Positions 1 to 12,044 are shown, numbered from the stretch's first letter. The stretch: 64,000 nt of DNA from Rhyzopertha dominica (GCA_025024175.1 QCXZ01000086.1:12118245-12182244); one strand, 5' to 3'. Numbers and translations are program-made. The notes: generated from the letters alone by a model not told the origin.

Positions 1-1175
1 GAACAATCCAACTTAAATGGGCTATTGGGTAGAGTATATTGAACTAAACACAAAAAGTATTAAGATACCACTACCCTACAGTCATTTATTATTGAGATAT
101 CTTCTGCTAAATAATTGATGTTCACGAAACAGTCTGCAATAGCTAACTTTTTTATTTGAAGTGTGGTTTAAACAGAAGTTTCTCGATTTTTTAGGAGGAA
201 TCTAATGGTGATAATAAACAAACAATTGAACATGACGGACTGAGTTATTACAACTTGTTTTTTTTAGATGGAACGATGCATTTCTGAACAACTTATTGAA
301 TAGAGTAAATCAAATTAAACAAAAAAAAAGTACCAAGGTTCCACTACCCTACAGTCATTTGTATTTGAGATATCTCACATTGAATAATTGTTGTTCACGA
401 AATGGTCTACATTAGCTAATTTTAAACAATTGCACATAAACTGACTCAGATATTAGTGACAACTTTGTTATATTAAATGGAACAGTTGACGTCAAATTGT
501 TTTTTCTAAACAGAAAATTTTCCTAAGAAATTCATAGAACTCCATTTTTTAAACCGATAGTCTACAACATCAAATAACAAAGTTAGCTATTGTTAACTGT
601 TACCATAAATACCAAAGATTCTTTCTGAAACATCTCACAAACAAACCACTGTAGGGTGGTGGTACCTTAACACTTTTTTTGTTTAATTTGACGCTCTTAA
701 TCAAATGCACTGTAAAAAATGGGGTCGTTCTATTTAAAATCAGATACTTGTAGTAGATATCTTGGTCAGTTGATTTTCATTTGTTTTTTAAACACCACTA
801 AATTCTTCTCAAAAGTTCATAAAACGTCCCCATTGAAATCGCTAGTCTACCGATGTCAAATATAAAACATTGGCAATTGTAGACTGTTTCATGAACAGCA
901 ATTGTTCAACATGTGAATCGCAAAAACAAATGACTAGGGTAGTAGTTCCTTTAGTGCTTTTTTTTAATGTGACTCCTTCAATCGAATGCACTATAAAAAA
1001 ATAAGGTCGTTTAAACTAACAAACTTGTTAGTCGATATCTCGTCAGTTGATGTTCAATGTTTTTTAACCACAAAATTTGTCTAAAAAATTTATAAAACTT
1101 ACCCATTTAAGCCACCAGATTGCNGATATCAAATAAAGAAGTTAGCTATTGTAGACAGTTAACATGAACACCTTG
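1..1175. mobile_element. Foldback element core, truncated by window edge (right part)
   Basis: Units with a motif like CTACCCTACAGTCATTT run forward to about 360 and reverse-complemented from about 640, so an inversion centre lies near 500. The right end is AACACCTTG followed by TATA, the reverse complement of the TATACAGGGTGTTCAC terminus seen at 32721. It is the counterpart of the right part of the complete core at 32725-35219. TA flanks and a CAGGGTG terminus suggest the IS630-Tc1-mariner superfamily (inference). Confidence 0.8.
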
Positions 1176-1289
1176 TATAAATACTACATTTTAAAATTTT
1201 GTTACTTGTCATTTACAAGATTTTGAACAAAATATATTACTTGAAAAATTAAAATTAAAGAATTGGCCTTTACACTTTTACTCCTAAAA

Positions 1290-1770
1290 CAATGCTAAAA
1301 ATTTTGTCCGTTTTATTTGGCAGTAACTTAAATGCACATGCAACTAAATCATTTGAAATATTCCTGAATACTTCAGGGAAAATTAGCCTACATACATGCC
1401 TTATGAATTCCTTGAACTCCTCAACATTTCCCAGTTTCGTCTTAAATTCTGCTTTTCAAGTACCACTATAGAAAGTATTCCAAAAGAGTCTGCTTTGAAA
1501 ACCTAGGTGAACATTCAAAGGCTCTTCTACCAATCCATCTGCTATAAGTTCGGGATCCAGATATTCTCAGGCAAGTTTTGCAAAATAGGGAGACACCCCA
1601 TCTAGTTGGAACCAGATGTTTTTATTTGGATCATTACTTTCTAAGGGACAAGCAAATAGAATAGCCAAATTCAGAAATAACTCTTCCCACCAGAATTCTA
1701 AATTCATTAAAAAAATATTGGTCCTAATGCTCATTTTTTCTGGCCATTGAATATAGCTTTCCCTCATTCA
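1290..1770 (-). pseudogene. Decayed DDE transposase fragment (IS630/Tc1/mariner-like)
   Basis: Minus-strand reading in several frames shows a pattern known from insect mariner-related transposases: a segment like FQLDGVSPYFAK (family form W-FQQDGAPPHF), then a WIGRR-like stretch, an FLW-like block and a C-terminal helix like NVEEFKEFIRH. Stops and frameshifts interrupt it throughout. The same sequence occurs at 32100-32636 on the plus strand and, shortened, at 35290-35460 on the minus strand. This copy lies just outside the foldback core. Family assignment rests on motif resemblance only. Confidence 0.55.
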
Positions 1771-2535
1771 GTGTAGATTCTTCTTTTTCCAGTGATGACA
1801 ATTCTGTCGGTTTACCTCAACATTTAACATAAATATTGATTATTCTGTAGTCTGATCGTTCACGACCAGTAGATCCCTCATGTGTTAACAAAACTGGAGG
1901 GTTCTATAATGATCCTATTCAGTCAATTCCTAGCAGATTATTAGTTTGTAATGATACAATTTTTGCACTTTGATACTGCTGCCTGGTGGCAAAGTTATGG
2001 TTATTATGAACAGAAAACAGCAAATTAAGCTTGATCAACCTCTCCCTTAAGTGCAGTCTTTCAGTGTTATTCTTATGTGTCTGTTATCCCAAAATTCTTG
2101 CTCAATGTTGGTTACAGTTCCTTGTAATATTGGCACTAAACTGAGGCAGTTCTCTCTGGATAAACAAATAACTTTATTTTGTGGTCAATCTTCATATCCA
2201 GTCATCATTCAGATTTAAATATAGTTCTTTCAGTTAAGTATGGCATTGCAATGAATTTAGCAAGAACACATTTAACACAAATTTTGAAACTAACACTGAA
2301 AATTACTTTGCTTTCCTTAATAATTTTCATTTAAATTTGTTACTACAACTACACCCATATCAGTGTTGTATGAAAAATAGGTAGAAAAAGTTAAGATATT
2401 TTAATCATTTGCTGAAGCAGAAGTATTAAGGTGAATCGTTTTAACAGAAAAAATCACTACATATAATACTGATCGACATGTCCAAACAAAAAAAAAACTG
2501 CATTCAATGACTGAATATGTTCCAAGTTATAAACT

Positions 2536-2543
2536 CGCTCTGT
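2536..2543. repeat. 8-bp target-site duplication of hAT, left
   Basis: CGCTCTGT, repeated exactly at 3757-3764. The unoccupied paralogous site near 36091 reads CGCACTGT once. Confidence 0.95.
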
Positions 2544-3756
2544 CAGTGGAGGCTCGTGACAAATTCTACTGGGTCGGCAGTAAAAACTTTGGTCCACTCT
2601 AGTTGGTCAATATTATTTATTTATAAATTAGTAAATAATTTTGTATATACTCGTAGTTGTTGTTGTTTATTACTTGCTACTTCTGTAAATTTTCATATCG
2701 CCGCAAGTTAAAAAGATAGTTCATTTGGTAACAAATAGCCTAATCTGGCAACTAGCTTCATAATTTCAATGTTAAGAGTGCACCTGTACTGCACCGGAGA
2801 GGAGAAGCCGATATATGTCGAGCCCAATCCGAAGATGTATTCGGAAGTCCGGCAGACAGCATTAAGCGATTATATGGGTATTGGCGCTTACTTATTTTGT
2901 TATTTTCTTTTTGTGTGAAATTCTTCAATGATTTCAGATTGAGTAAATTTATAACATGTATTTAATTAATCTGTTAAATGTTTGAAGGTATCTGCTTAAA
3001 ATTGTTTATTTAAGAGGATAGCTCTTACAATAATCTTGGGAAAATGAAAAATTTCGTAGAACATTCGGGTTAGTTTATCATGATTTCAGTATCGAACTAT
3101 ATATATATAATTGTTGTTCAATGTACATGTCAAAATTATTTTCGGAATCCGATGATTACGAATGCCGGGCCTCCTTTATTAACTTCAATAAAAACATATA
3201 TACGTAAAAATAAATTATGATTATAAAAAAATTGTAAGCATGTAAAGGGTGTCAATCAGATAATTTGTAAGTACTGCAGTAGAAAACAGAACTATAATTG
3301 GTTGATTAAAAAAATATTGAAGTAAATGATGAAGTCCGTTTTAGCGTTTTATGCTGTCTGCCGGACCGAAGCATTGCAGAGTCTCGCTTTTCGCCTCAGG
3401 ATTCAATATGCACGCAGGGTTGTGTATTTGTTCAGCTCATAGGAAAATGATGCTATTGCTTCCTTATACGATGCGGTCTGCCGACCCAACGCTTGGATCA
3501 CGGGCTTGGATGACAAACACATACACGGCCCAGCCACGGTTCCCAGTTGCGTAAATTTTTCGGGATAACCCGTAAAAATGTGATTTTGGCTAATTATTAA
3601 TTTGATGGTAATGTAAAAAAATACGCTCCAACTGTTTCAAGATATCTGAACATAATAAAACAAAATATACATAAAAATACGAAAAAAAAATAATTTCTTC
3701 GATCAAAATTCTGGGTCGGCAGTGCCGACCCTGCCGACCCGGACGAGCCGCCACTG
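2544..3756. mobile_element. Non-autonomous hAT element
   Basis: This 1213-bp insertion has 14-bp terminal inverted repeats, CAGTGGAGGCTCGT on the left and CAGTGGCGGCTCGT on the right, with one mismatch. It is flanked by an exact 8-bp duplication and is missing from the duplicate copy at about 36091, where the flanks join directly. An 8-bp TSD and a CAGTG start are hallmarks of the hAT superfamily. The interior holds inverted subterminal blocks, such as TCCGGCAGACAGCATTAA near 2850 mirrored near 3350. No transposase is readable, so it depended on an autonomous relative. Confidence 0.93.
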
Positions 3757-3896
3757 CGCTCTGTATATTACTGTTATTATATCTGTGTGTTAGAACCAGT
3801 ACAAAAGAATACACTACCATTTTCTTGAAGCTTTCACTGCCGACCTTGACTTTTCCTACAGACGTTTCGCTGATATTTGTGGAAAAAGTTTATGCA

Positions 3897-4029
3897 AGGT
3901 TTAATATATAAGATAATTTTGTCGGATAGATCGCTGTCTCTTGTTTTCAAGAAACAGCGATCTATCCGACAAAATATTATCTTATATTTATGGACGCTGA
4001 AAGTATTCACCCTCGTATAGGTTTAATAT
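3897..4029. repeat. 111-bp hairpin insertion with 11-bp flanking repeat
   Basis: AGGTTTAATAT occurs at 3897-3907 and 4019-4029 but only once in the duplicate near 36228, so 3908-4018 is an insertion. Its first 83 bases form a near-perfect stem of about 32 bp (ATAAGATAATTTTGTCGG in the left arm) with a short loop. The long direct repeat fits target-primed or repair-type insertion better than a cut-and-paste transposon. Confidence 0.8.
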
Positions 4030-5082
4030 GTTGTAAAAATCCCGATAAAAATTTATGGCAAGTAAGCATCATGACTCTTGCTTTATCTCCATTATAAATG
4101 TAACAATAAAATAATGTTGCTAAGTCTAGCTTCAAGATCAAGTCATTTTTTGAAGTAAAATTGTTTGTATAAAGAAATGACCATAAGCATTCTTCAAGGT
4201 GAAATTCTTTTTAATATATCTGTCAATAACCATACAAAGTTTATTCATAAAGTATTATTAACTTTTAGTGGAATTATTATATTGACAAATGCCTTTTTAA
4301 AATAGTTTTACAATGAAATCTGTACAAAACAATGTACCAATTATTTAATATTTAATATAGTATTTAGAAAACCAAAATAATTTCTTGGAAATTGTAACAA
4401 TCAAGTTGTGTGTGTTTAGAAGTTTAATAATTAAAAACGGGCCAAAACCTCACAGTTTTTTTTTTGTACTATAAAAGTTATGTCAATTTGCTTGCATCGC
4501 AATCCTTTTGCTCACAATTTTTGTACTGGTGAATAAAGAGGCACTACATTTTCGTAAGGAATTCAGAAATATAAAAACTTCATTGATTTACTTAAAAAAA
4601 ATCAGTTAGCATATGTGCTCACAAAATCCAATGAATAGTTTACCGAGTTATGGATAAGTATCTTTATTTAACTTATTTAAATTAATCCATTCATAATAAC
4701 AGCAACAAAACTGACAGTCAGTTGCTATAAAATATATAGGAAAAATGCATTGGAGCAATACATAAAGGACTACATATTAAATTTATGCACTTAGAACAGT
4801 GAGGAATATTAAGCCTGCNTTTGGTAAGTTCCTAATTTCTTTTTTATATATTTGTATTGCTGATACTATCACTGTTATTACTGTTTATTTGAAGCTAACT
4901 AGAATGCAGTTGAGTGAGTTTGTGCAGTTTACATTTAATTATTTCAAGCAAAATTAAAGGTTCACTCGCTCATTTGAAATTTAAATTTGCGGTTCCTAAA
5001 AATTCCATAGTCATATGTTCTTAACAATTGTGTTTCTCAATGCTTAAGTTTTCATAATTCAATTTGTAATTTTCTGTTAACT

Positions 5083-5522
5083 TTGCAGGGCAAAGGATTT
5101 AGATATACCCATTATTTTGCACTCATCTTTGTTGGAGTATCTGTGTGGGGTTTAATGCAGAAAAAGGTAAGCACTGACACAAAACTGGAGTGGCTTTTGT
5201 CCAATGCTGACCCCAATGAAGACCTTCAGTGCATATTTCTTGTATGCAAACTGTTTTCTAGCAAATTTCTAGTGATAACAGGTGTTCTTTTTTAATCTGA
5301 TGGGTATTGTTACATGGAAAATCATTCAATTTTGCATAGCTAGAAAGACACTTTTGTTGCAAGAATGGAAGTCCCTCTACGACTTCAAAGTTAAAGTGAC
5401 TTATTCCATACATTTCATAGTGATGTTCTTGGCAGAGCTAGTGGCTTTCACCATCAGATTTGAGCTCACCACAAACAAATGGGTCATTGTTGCCTCCAGG
5501 ATCTTTTCATGGATAGCGTTAG
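5083..5522 (+). pseudogene. Gustatory-receptor-like pseudogene fragment, copy A
   Basis: An acceptor-like ...TTTGCAG precedes a reading GKGFRYTHYFALIF. After a deletion relative to the other copy, the reading resumes in another frame from about 5289 to a donor-like GTAATA at 5522. The peptide is hydrophobic with several likely membrane segments. The stretch IARKTLLLQEWKSLYDF recalls the intracellular LARKWP..M.EWE motif of insect sugar-type gustatory receptors; that assignment is inference. Compared with copy B, about 21 bp are deleted after LEWL and the frame is lost, so this copy cannot encode a full receptor. Confidence 0.45.
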
Positions 5523-5576
5523 GTAATAATTTATTTATCTATTGTTCATTATCACTATATACTTAATTATTGGGAA

Positions 5577-5820
5577 CTAAGTGGACTCAGTTAGATAGAT
5601 GTGATACTTTTTATTTTGTATTGTATAGAACCCTAGATAAATTATGTTCCTAAAACTCGTTATCAAACAACTAGATATCCTCCTTGGTTCAATGGTGATA
5701 TTATCGCCGGTTCGAAATCCAAGGGCCTTATGTCTAGAAAGCTTAAGCGAAGCTTTGACCAGATTCTCACTGTACAGTTCAGAAACATACATGTCACCAT
5801 ATCAAACTTAACATTTTGAT
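5577..5820 (+). mobile_element. Non-LTR retrotransposon fragment (EN-RT linker)
   Basis: Counterpart of the clearer copy at 37806-38048, which reads FYFVLYRTLDKYVPK and later PPWFNGDIIAGLKSK and RKLKRS. This resembles the spacer between endonuclease and reverse transcriptase in Jockey/CR1-group LINEs. Here one base change breaks the frame. The Tc1-like element begins shortly downstream. Confidence 0.55.
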
Positions 5821-5848
5821 TTCCTATAAACAATGTGTATCCAATATA

Positions 5849-7380
5849 CACTGGGGAGCATAACTATATCCCCATCCTGAATTTTTAGTTTTTCTTCGTC
5901 AAATGCAAACGTAATTTAATGTAACTAACAAGAGGGATAAAAGAGACGAAAATAATAAGAAGTAGACTTTTCAGTCATTTATTAGCAGTTCCGGTATTTT
6001 AATAAAATAATTTTTTTAATTGGACTGGTGCACAACAATAGCCCCATCTAAATTTTACACAGAATTGAACAAATTTTAACAAAACATTCCTAAATTAATA
6101 AGAGGTTTGGCCTCCATTCTATCTAGTTAGCTCAAAAATTCTAGAATTTATGCTTCCAACCAAATTATTTAATATTCTCTCTCTCTTCTAATGAATTTTT
6201 GAATTCATTTATGGTCGCATGGTCTGTTATCCGCATGAACTAAGATACCCCAAAGGTTTCTAATTGGGTTCATGTCAGGTGAACAAGAGGGGCGCTCTAA
6301 CAATTCGACATTTTGGTTGGCAAACCAAGCCATCGACTCTCTACTGACATGAATCCTCGCATTATCTTGTTGGAAAATGAAATCTCGTTCGTAATTGTTA
6401 TTTAAAACAGGCATTAAATTTGTCTCAAGAGCTTGAATGTACTCTCAGCTGTTCATTCGTGTGGATGGGTAANTCAGTGTTAAAACGCCTGCTTTTGTAA
6501 AAGCACCCCATACCATTAACGTACCACCTCCAAAGTTTGGTTTTGAAAGATCCTCAGGTTCTCTCAATAACAAATGAAACCATCTGGACTATCAAGATTA
6601 AATTTTTTCCATCAGAAAAGATGATCTGAAATTTTTTAAAAAATAACATGGTTTAATTCGAGGATTAATTGTAAAGTTTTGGTTTACATTATACCAATTT
6701 CGATTCATATTCTCATGAGTAAATTCCAAACGGGCTGTTTTATGGTGAGGAAGAAGTCTTGACATTTTCTTAGTTTTCGGCATACAATGTGTTCACTTTT
6801 CTTCAGAACTGTCCCCATAGTCAATTTTGAAACATCAAGCCCACACTCTTGAGCAATTCTTTCTAGACTTTTTAAAGTGTTACTCGCTATAGCAATAATT
6901 CTTCTTGTAGCTCTGGGTGAAATTTTATTTTTAGGACCACCTACCTTTCTTGTTTGTGTCATACTGTTCAGGGTTTCACAAATAATTGGCGACAACTTTA
7001 TGAGATCGGGTAATTCTTTGAGCAATTTTTCAGCGACTAAAGCCTTCATCTCAAAAAGTCACTCAGATACCTTCCACAAGGCATTTTTCACACAATTGTT
7101 ACAACACAGTGACAGTTAATAAATAATAACAAAATATAAACATGTTTTTGACGTTCAATCACAGCCACCTAAGAGTTCTTTTAAGTGGTGCTATACTTAT
7201 GCACCACGCAAATATTAGAAATTATTTCATTAAATTATGCAAATTATTAATAAATTACTTTAAATAGTCCAGTTCCTATTATTTTTATTTATTTTATCCT
7301 TCTTGTAAGTTACATTAAATTACGTTTGCATTTAGAAAAACTAATATTTCAGTTTCGGGCTATAGTTATGCTCCCCAATT
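5849..7380 (-). mobile_element. Tc1-like DNA transposon (decayed), with TIRs and TA duplication
   Basis: Terminal inverted repeats start CACTGGGGAGCATAACTATA on the left and AATTGGGGAGCATAACTATA on the right. They stay similar for about 130 bp, including a shared block like AAATGCAAACGTAATTTAAT. TA flanks both ends (5847-5848, 7381-7382). The transposase lies inside on the minus strand. A truncated relative, only the left 125 bp, is at 38086-38210. Confidence 0.9.
6205..7049 (-). pseudogene. Tc1-like transposase pseudogene
   Basis: Read on the minus strand, the N-terminal part (7049-6705) has a helix-turn-helix region with SPRATRRIIAIASN and a second HTH block (LERIAQECGLDVSKLT). The central part (6783-6598) has LPHHKTARLEFTHEN. 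The C-terminal part (6414-6205) has the catalytic pattern FQQDNARIHVS...W...NVELLERPSCSPDMNPI.NLWG, containing the second Asp and the DMNPI..LW signature of Tc1-like DDE transposases. Frameshifts separate the three parts, and N's and stops occur between them. The normal length is about 340 residues. The element is dead. Confidence 0.9.
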
Positions 7381-7382
7381 TA

Positions 7383-9500
7383 GAATCTACGATTTGATCT
7401 AATCCCATAAATTACTTGTCATTCATTCATGGGAAAAGTAATAAAACAAGAATACCAGGTTCACTTTACTGGAATGGTGAAATTAATTTTAAATAACTAT
7501 ATTTAGATCGATTTGGAAATTAGAAATTGGGACACGCGTCAGCAAAACCTGGGTGAGCATTTAAAATTAATTAATACAGAATTCTATAAAAAACTGCATA
7601 ACATAATTTTTTGTGAGATAACTAACGATATTAACAGTGATGTTCAAATGCTAGTTCATAAGCAATATGTCACTCAAATCAAGAAATTAAAAAATCTGCG
7701 TAAACATCAAGTGAAGATACCGTTAAAATCAACTCGATTAACTCCCAATGTGAATTTAAATTCAGTCAATCTTAGGAATACAAATTTTACACAGCCAGAA
7801 CAAAAATTTTATTGTCTAAAATATAACCCAAAGAAAGAAAGAAAATGTCCAAGAAAGAATTTGAAATATTAGGTATAAATTCAGAATTAGCCTTAATTAT
7901 ATAAGGTAATAAATGAAGATATGAATAACGAAATATACACATGTGCAGGTATGATATCAAATAAATACAAACAAAATTGCCAATCATATAAGGGTTCAAA
8001 TGTAGAAAACAAATTAATAAAAAGCATAAAACAAAGTTGTGCAGAAAATTCACTAACTATTTGTAAGATGGATAAAAGCAATACCACTGTCACTTTAGAA
8101 ACAGATAAGTACCAGGCTAAACTAAATAATTTATTAAGTACAAACACCTTTTCTAAGTTTAATTCAGATCCTACGCGCCAGTTCCAGAAAGACGTCAAAA
8201 GCATTTTAAAATCTTCAAAACACTTGATACCAAACGAGGAAAGGACAAATTAAGAATAATGAACACCCAAGCTCCAATTCTGTATGGCCTGCCAAAAATT
8301 CACACTAATGGAATGGAACCTTTGAGACCGGTCGTTTCTTACATTAATGCTCCATCTTATAAATCATGCAAACTCGCCAACCACATTTTAACACAATCAG
8401 TTGAATGCCAGTCCAAATACAAGGGAATTAAATTTGTACCTAATCAGTATGCAGTAGCAGAGTTCAGAAGGGCCAAAGAATGCAGTGAATAATCTTAGAA
8501 GTTGAAATAAAGATAAAAAAGCAATAGACACAAAAAGGCTTGAATTAAATAGATCTTATCATACACAAGTATTGAAGATAATAAACTCAATAATGAATAC
8601 TAATGAGAAGCAAAAAAGTATTATGAAACAAGGTAAAATTTAAGAAGAACCCGTAAGGATAGCCACTCAATAATCATTTTGGGACAGTTGGCTTAAAAAC
8701 TATGCTAGTCAGTTAGGGACTTCAGAGAAATACAATGTGGTCAAACGATCTTTCTATACCTTTCCAGAATGTAAGAACTTACAACGGTAATAAATTCCCT
8801 AAACAATGATTGTACACCTGGAGAAGACAGCTTAAGTAAAAAAGATATATTACACACTCTAGATATACTGATATATTGTGGAAATTTGCATAGATCAAAG
8901 TTATTTTATGTTCAATGACATATGCTACAAGCAAGATGCTGGGTACACTTTTGTCTGCAGTCTTGGCCGACATTTTCGTGTCGAATTTCGAAGAGCACCT
9001 TTCTGCAAAGAAGAATGAAATTATCAAGATTGTATTATTCTGGACCAGATATGTTGATGACATTTTTTGTATTCTTTTGGGAACTGACAGGCAGATGGAC
9101 GTATTCTTAAATCTTTAAATACAATAAACAAAAATATTCAATTTACTGTAGACAAAGAATAGGATGGAGTTCTTAATTTTCTGGACTTATCCATGTCGGT
9201 AAAGAACAATAAAATTGACTTTGAAGTTTATACAAGGCCAACACAGTCAGATGTTATAATCCCAGCTCTATTAATCAGTCATTCTATAGTTTAATAAACA
9301 GATTAGTATACATACCACTTAAAAAAAAATTTGATAAAGAATTGATAAAATTGACAACAATTAAACAGTTAGCTTGTAGAAGCTCTTCTGAGGAAGACAC
9401 CGATATGAGTGTCGAAATGTCAAGGTCACATAACCAACGTGGGAACCAGCCCAGAAAACAACATGTTATTCACATATTGCTGATATTCAATTTCTATTAT
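7383..9500 (+). pseudogene. Penelope-like element reverse transcriptase (decayed)
   Basis: Plus-strand frames in order: an N-terminal lysine-rich part (7513-7872); a linker (7921-8253); a block with APILYGLPKIHTNG...LRPVVSYINAPSY (8259-8492), the typical Penelope RT fingers motif; a palm block with GTLLSAVLADIFVSNFEEHL and RYVDDIFCI (8915-9118); and LNFLDLSM with a YTRPT..D block (about 9170-9265). The YVDD catalytic motif and LYGLPKIHK-like motif distinguish Penelope-like elements from LINEs. Many stops and frameshifts occur. The GIY-YIG endonuclease expected downstream was not found. Confidence 0.8.
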
Positions 9501-9507
9501 ACCTTAT

Positions 9508-9669
9508 GGGCTGGTTGCACAAACTGTGATCAATTTGATCGTGATGTTAACCTCAGATCAAAACCATGGTAACCATGAATTTTAAGCATTCTTATCGGTT
9601 TGCCATGGTTTGATCCAAGGTTAACACCATCACCACGATCAAATTGATTCACGTTCGTGCAACCAGCCC
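9508..9669. mobile_element. Palindromic MITE (162 bp), GGGCTGGTTGCAC family
   Basis: The terminal inverted repeat is GGGCTGGTTGCAC, and the palindrome continues inward through GATCAATTTGATCGTGATGTTAACC. TAT flanks both ends. A related longer copy is at 26997-27411. The 3-bp flank and the GGG start hint at PIF/Harbinger, but this is unproven. Confidence 0.8.
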
Positions 9670-9689
9670 TATTTCTGTGATACAGTATT

Positions 9690-10275
9690 TCTGCTATACA
9701 TTATTTTTTTAATACATTCATTTCATACAGTTATACAAATTGTGGTGCCACATATTGGAAATTAGGCTTGTTGATATTTCACGTAGTATTGCTTTTGCTC
9801 TTAGACAAGGTTGGGCTGCGATGCTGCTAGATGGTGAGAGAGTGTGCGAAGTTTGTGGAGGGTTGCCAGTGCCAGCGTAATGAAATTTTCGTAAAAGTAA
9901 CAGATTTTTGCTGAAGGGTAATAAGGCAATAGATCGGCTTGTAAAGTAATTATATCTATTACAATAGTATTAGTTCATCAAAAAGAAACTTATCTTGCTT
10001 GTGCGATACAGTTATTATCAGATGGGCAGCTTCCAGCAGGTGGTGTATTGCGTAATTTTTCCGGCTAAAATTTGTCTATTCAAAAAGCAGTATGTTTCTG
10101 ATAATTAGCTCGGGCAGTACGACTGTATACATTAGCTTGCTTGATAAATAACATAAATAATAATACCAAATGAAATACTGAAGAAAAATAAATCTAACCA
10201 TCAAAAAACAGACCCATGTTTTAGATAAAATTACTAGCGGACCTGGCAGACGTTGTCCTGCATGATATTCCAAAC
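9690..10275. other. No recognisable gene
   Basis: AT-rich sequence between a MITE and a tandem repeat. No coding pattern, hairpin or known repeat was recognised. Confidence 0.5.
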
Positions 10276-10334
10276 GATTAGGTTATTAAAATGAATGAAT
10301 GAATGCATACACAAAAATTCATTCAAGTCGATCC

Positions 10335-11618
10335 TAGTGTTGCCCCGAGACAAGACGAGATAATGGCCCATTTTATCTTGTCTCGAATATCAAGATAAAA
10401 ATTTGTCGAAACAAGGCCAGATATGGATCGAGACAAGACGAGACTTCTTCTATCTCGTCTTGCCTCGAATTTGTCTCGTGTTAACCTACACCTATATATA
10501 GACGTTTTCTGGCAACAAGTGTGCCATCAGAGCGTTTGTTTTCAAAAGCTGCAAAAGCAATGAATCTGTCAGGTTATTATTATGCCTTAATTCATGGTAT
10601 ACGTTTTCTATAAAGATAAACTTTAGTAATGTTTAAAATCAATTATTTCTTGTGTTTTGTTGTTTGAATAATTTGTTGCTAGTTTATTTTAATAATCTTG
10701 GAATTTTTTCACGTCACTATAATTTTTTAAGTTACCTACCTTCCTTTTAATGTGTTTTTAGAAATACTTATATTTGTCGTTTGGTAAATAAATGGTGTCC
10801 CAGCTACTAGTATATTCATTTCTAGAAAATACCTATTACACCATGTATAACAATATTTTGGAAACGGTAATTTAAAAAAAACCTTGAAAGAAGTTAACTT
10901 TTTTTAGTTTTCTAGACTGACCTATGCAGTTGTTCCAAATTCTGCCGCATTTTTTTGAGAAAAGTCGTTTTTGCCTGCCGCCGAATGAGGTTTTCATAAT
11001 TGAAGAACTTTTGTTTCCAAAGCTATCTTGAGGTTTTTTAATTATCGCCTATTTTAACTTAATTGAATGTTGTATAAAACTTCTGAAACATACGTTATTT
11101 GCCTAAATACAACATGTTTAAATATTCGAGTGATGTTTTTTAAAATATGATTAGCATTACGTCGCGCGCATGCGGCCCTATTTGACAGGGAAAAAACTGC
11201 TTTTCTCAAAAAAATTGATGTGCAACCCTCACATGTGGCACATCAGTGTACTCAGGAAAATGGAGCAATCCAAAAATGCAATAAAAATAGGGGTTGCCAT
11301 TTAAAAAAACATGACATGATTATGGCGCCGCCACGTGGCAGATTTTGGAACAACTATGTAAGCTAAAAAAATTCTAGAAAATAAAAAAGCATTTAAACAA
11401 ATTACCTTTTTCAAAATAATCGCATGTTCCGGAACTTTAAGAACCCACTGTATACCTACCCGAAGTGTGCCTGCTTTATAACGCTTGCATTGTTTCGAGA
11501 CATCTCGTCTTGTCTCGTCTCGCCCCTATCTCGACAATGATATCTCATCTTAAAAATCGAGACGAGATAAAACATGCGAGACGAGACGCTCAAATTGTCT
11601 CGTCTCGCGGCAACACTA
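10335..11618. mobile_element. hAT-like non-autonomous element rich in GAGACAAGACGAGA repeats
   Basis: Termini are TAGTGTTGCC on the left and its complement GGCAACACTA on the right. The flanks GTCGATCC (10327-10334) and GTCAGTCC (11619-11626) match at 6 of 8 positions, fitting an aged 8-bp duplication. Both subterminal zones carry many short inverted GAGAC(A)AGACGAGA blocks (10352-10490 and 11490-11610), possibly transposase-binding clusters (inference). A second inverted-repeat element sits in the middle. Confidence 0.75.
10785..11455. mobile_element. Nested palindromic MITE
   Basis: The arms pair over long stretches: AGTTGTTCCAAATTCTGCC near 10930 with the complement of GGCAGATTTTGGAACAACT near 11335, and ATTTTGGAAACGGTAATTT near 10855 with the complement near 11405. 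The exact ends are blurred, so no TSD is claimed. It lies wholly inside the hAT-like element. Confidence 0.6.
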
Positions 11619-12044
11619 GTCAGTCCAGCCGTTTAGTTAGTTATAGATAACTAACCTGGATACTGACTGCAGGGCCATCTGCCGGGCTGATTTGTGAATC
11701 TAAACCATCCAGGGCGCCACCCAAACGCATACAAAAAAATTTATTCAGCCGTTAAGGAGAAAATAACTTAAATACCGATTGCAGCACCATCTGCCAAGCT
11801 GATTTGTGAATCTAAAAGAATCAAGGGCGCCACCCAAACGCATACAAAAAAAATCATTCTAATCAGTCCAGCCGTTCAGAATGAATTAACCTAGATACCG
11901 ACTGCAGCGCCATCTGCTGGGCTGATTTGGGAATCTAAACCATACACGGCGCTACCCAAACGTATACAAAAAAATTCATTCAAATCGGTCCAGCCATTTA
12001 GGAGGAATTCGGTGACATACACACATACGCTATAATTATATATA

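Larger units (their letters stand above)
1..5973 (+). repeat. Segmental duplication, copy A (partner 33663-38210)
   Basis: The first 5.97 kb aligns in order and orientation with 33663-38210, about 33.7 kb away. Shared parts in order are the right part of a foldback element, decayed transposase sequence, a long AT-rich stretch (about 4030-5080), the receptor-like exons, a non-LTR fragment and the left end of a Tc1-like element. Copy A differs by a 1213-bp hAT insertion at 2544 and a 111-bp hairpin insert at 3908, and by small indels. The match ends at about 5973/38210 inside the Tc1-like element, so that element predates the duplication. The left boundary lies outside the window. Confidence 0.93.
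10276..12044. repeat. Tandem repeat (about 115 bp) with RTE-like 3' tail, split by a hAT-like element
   Basis: Three or more units of about 115 bp lie between 11640 and 12005. Each contains CTGCAGCGCCATCTGC, GGCGCCACCCAAACGCATAC and ATTCATTCAAATCGGTCCAGCC. The last unit runs into AGGAATTCGGTGACATACACAC and an AT-rich end, a pattern familiar from 3' ends of RTE-type LINEs and derived SINEs. The first part (10276-10334) is separated from the rest by the element at 10335-11618. Confidence 0.7.

Noticed and set aside
9508..9669. miRNA precursor
   Set aside because: Termini and short flanking repeat match a MITE and a related copy exists at 26997-27411.
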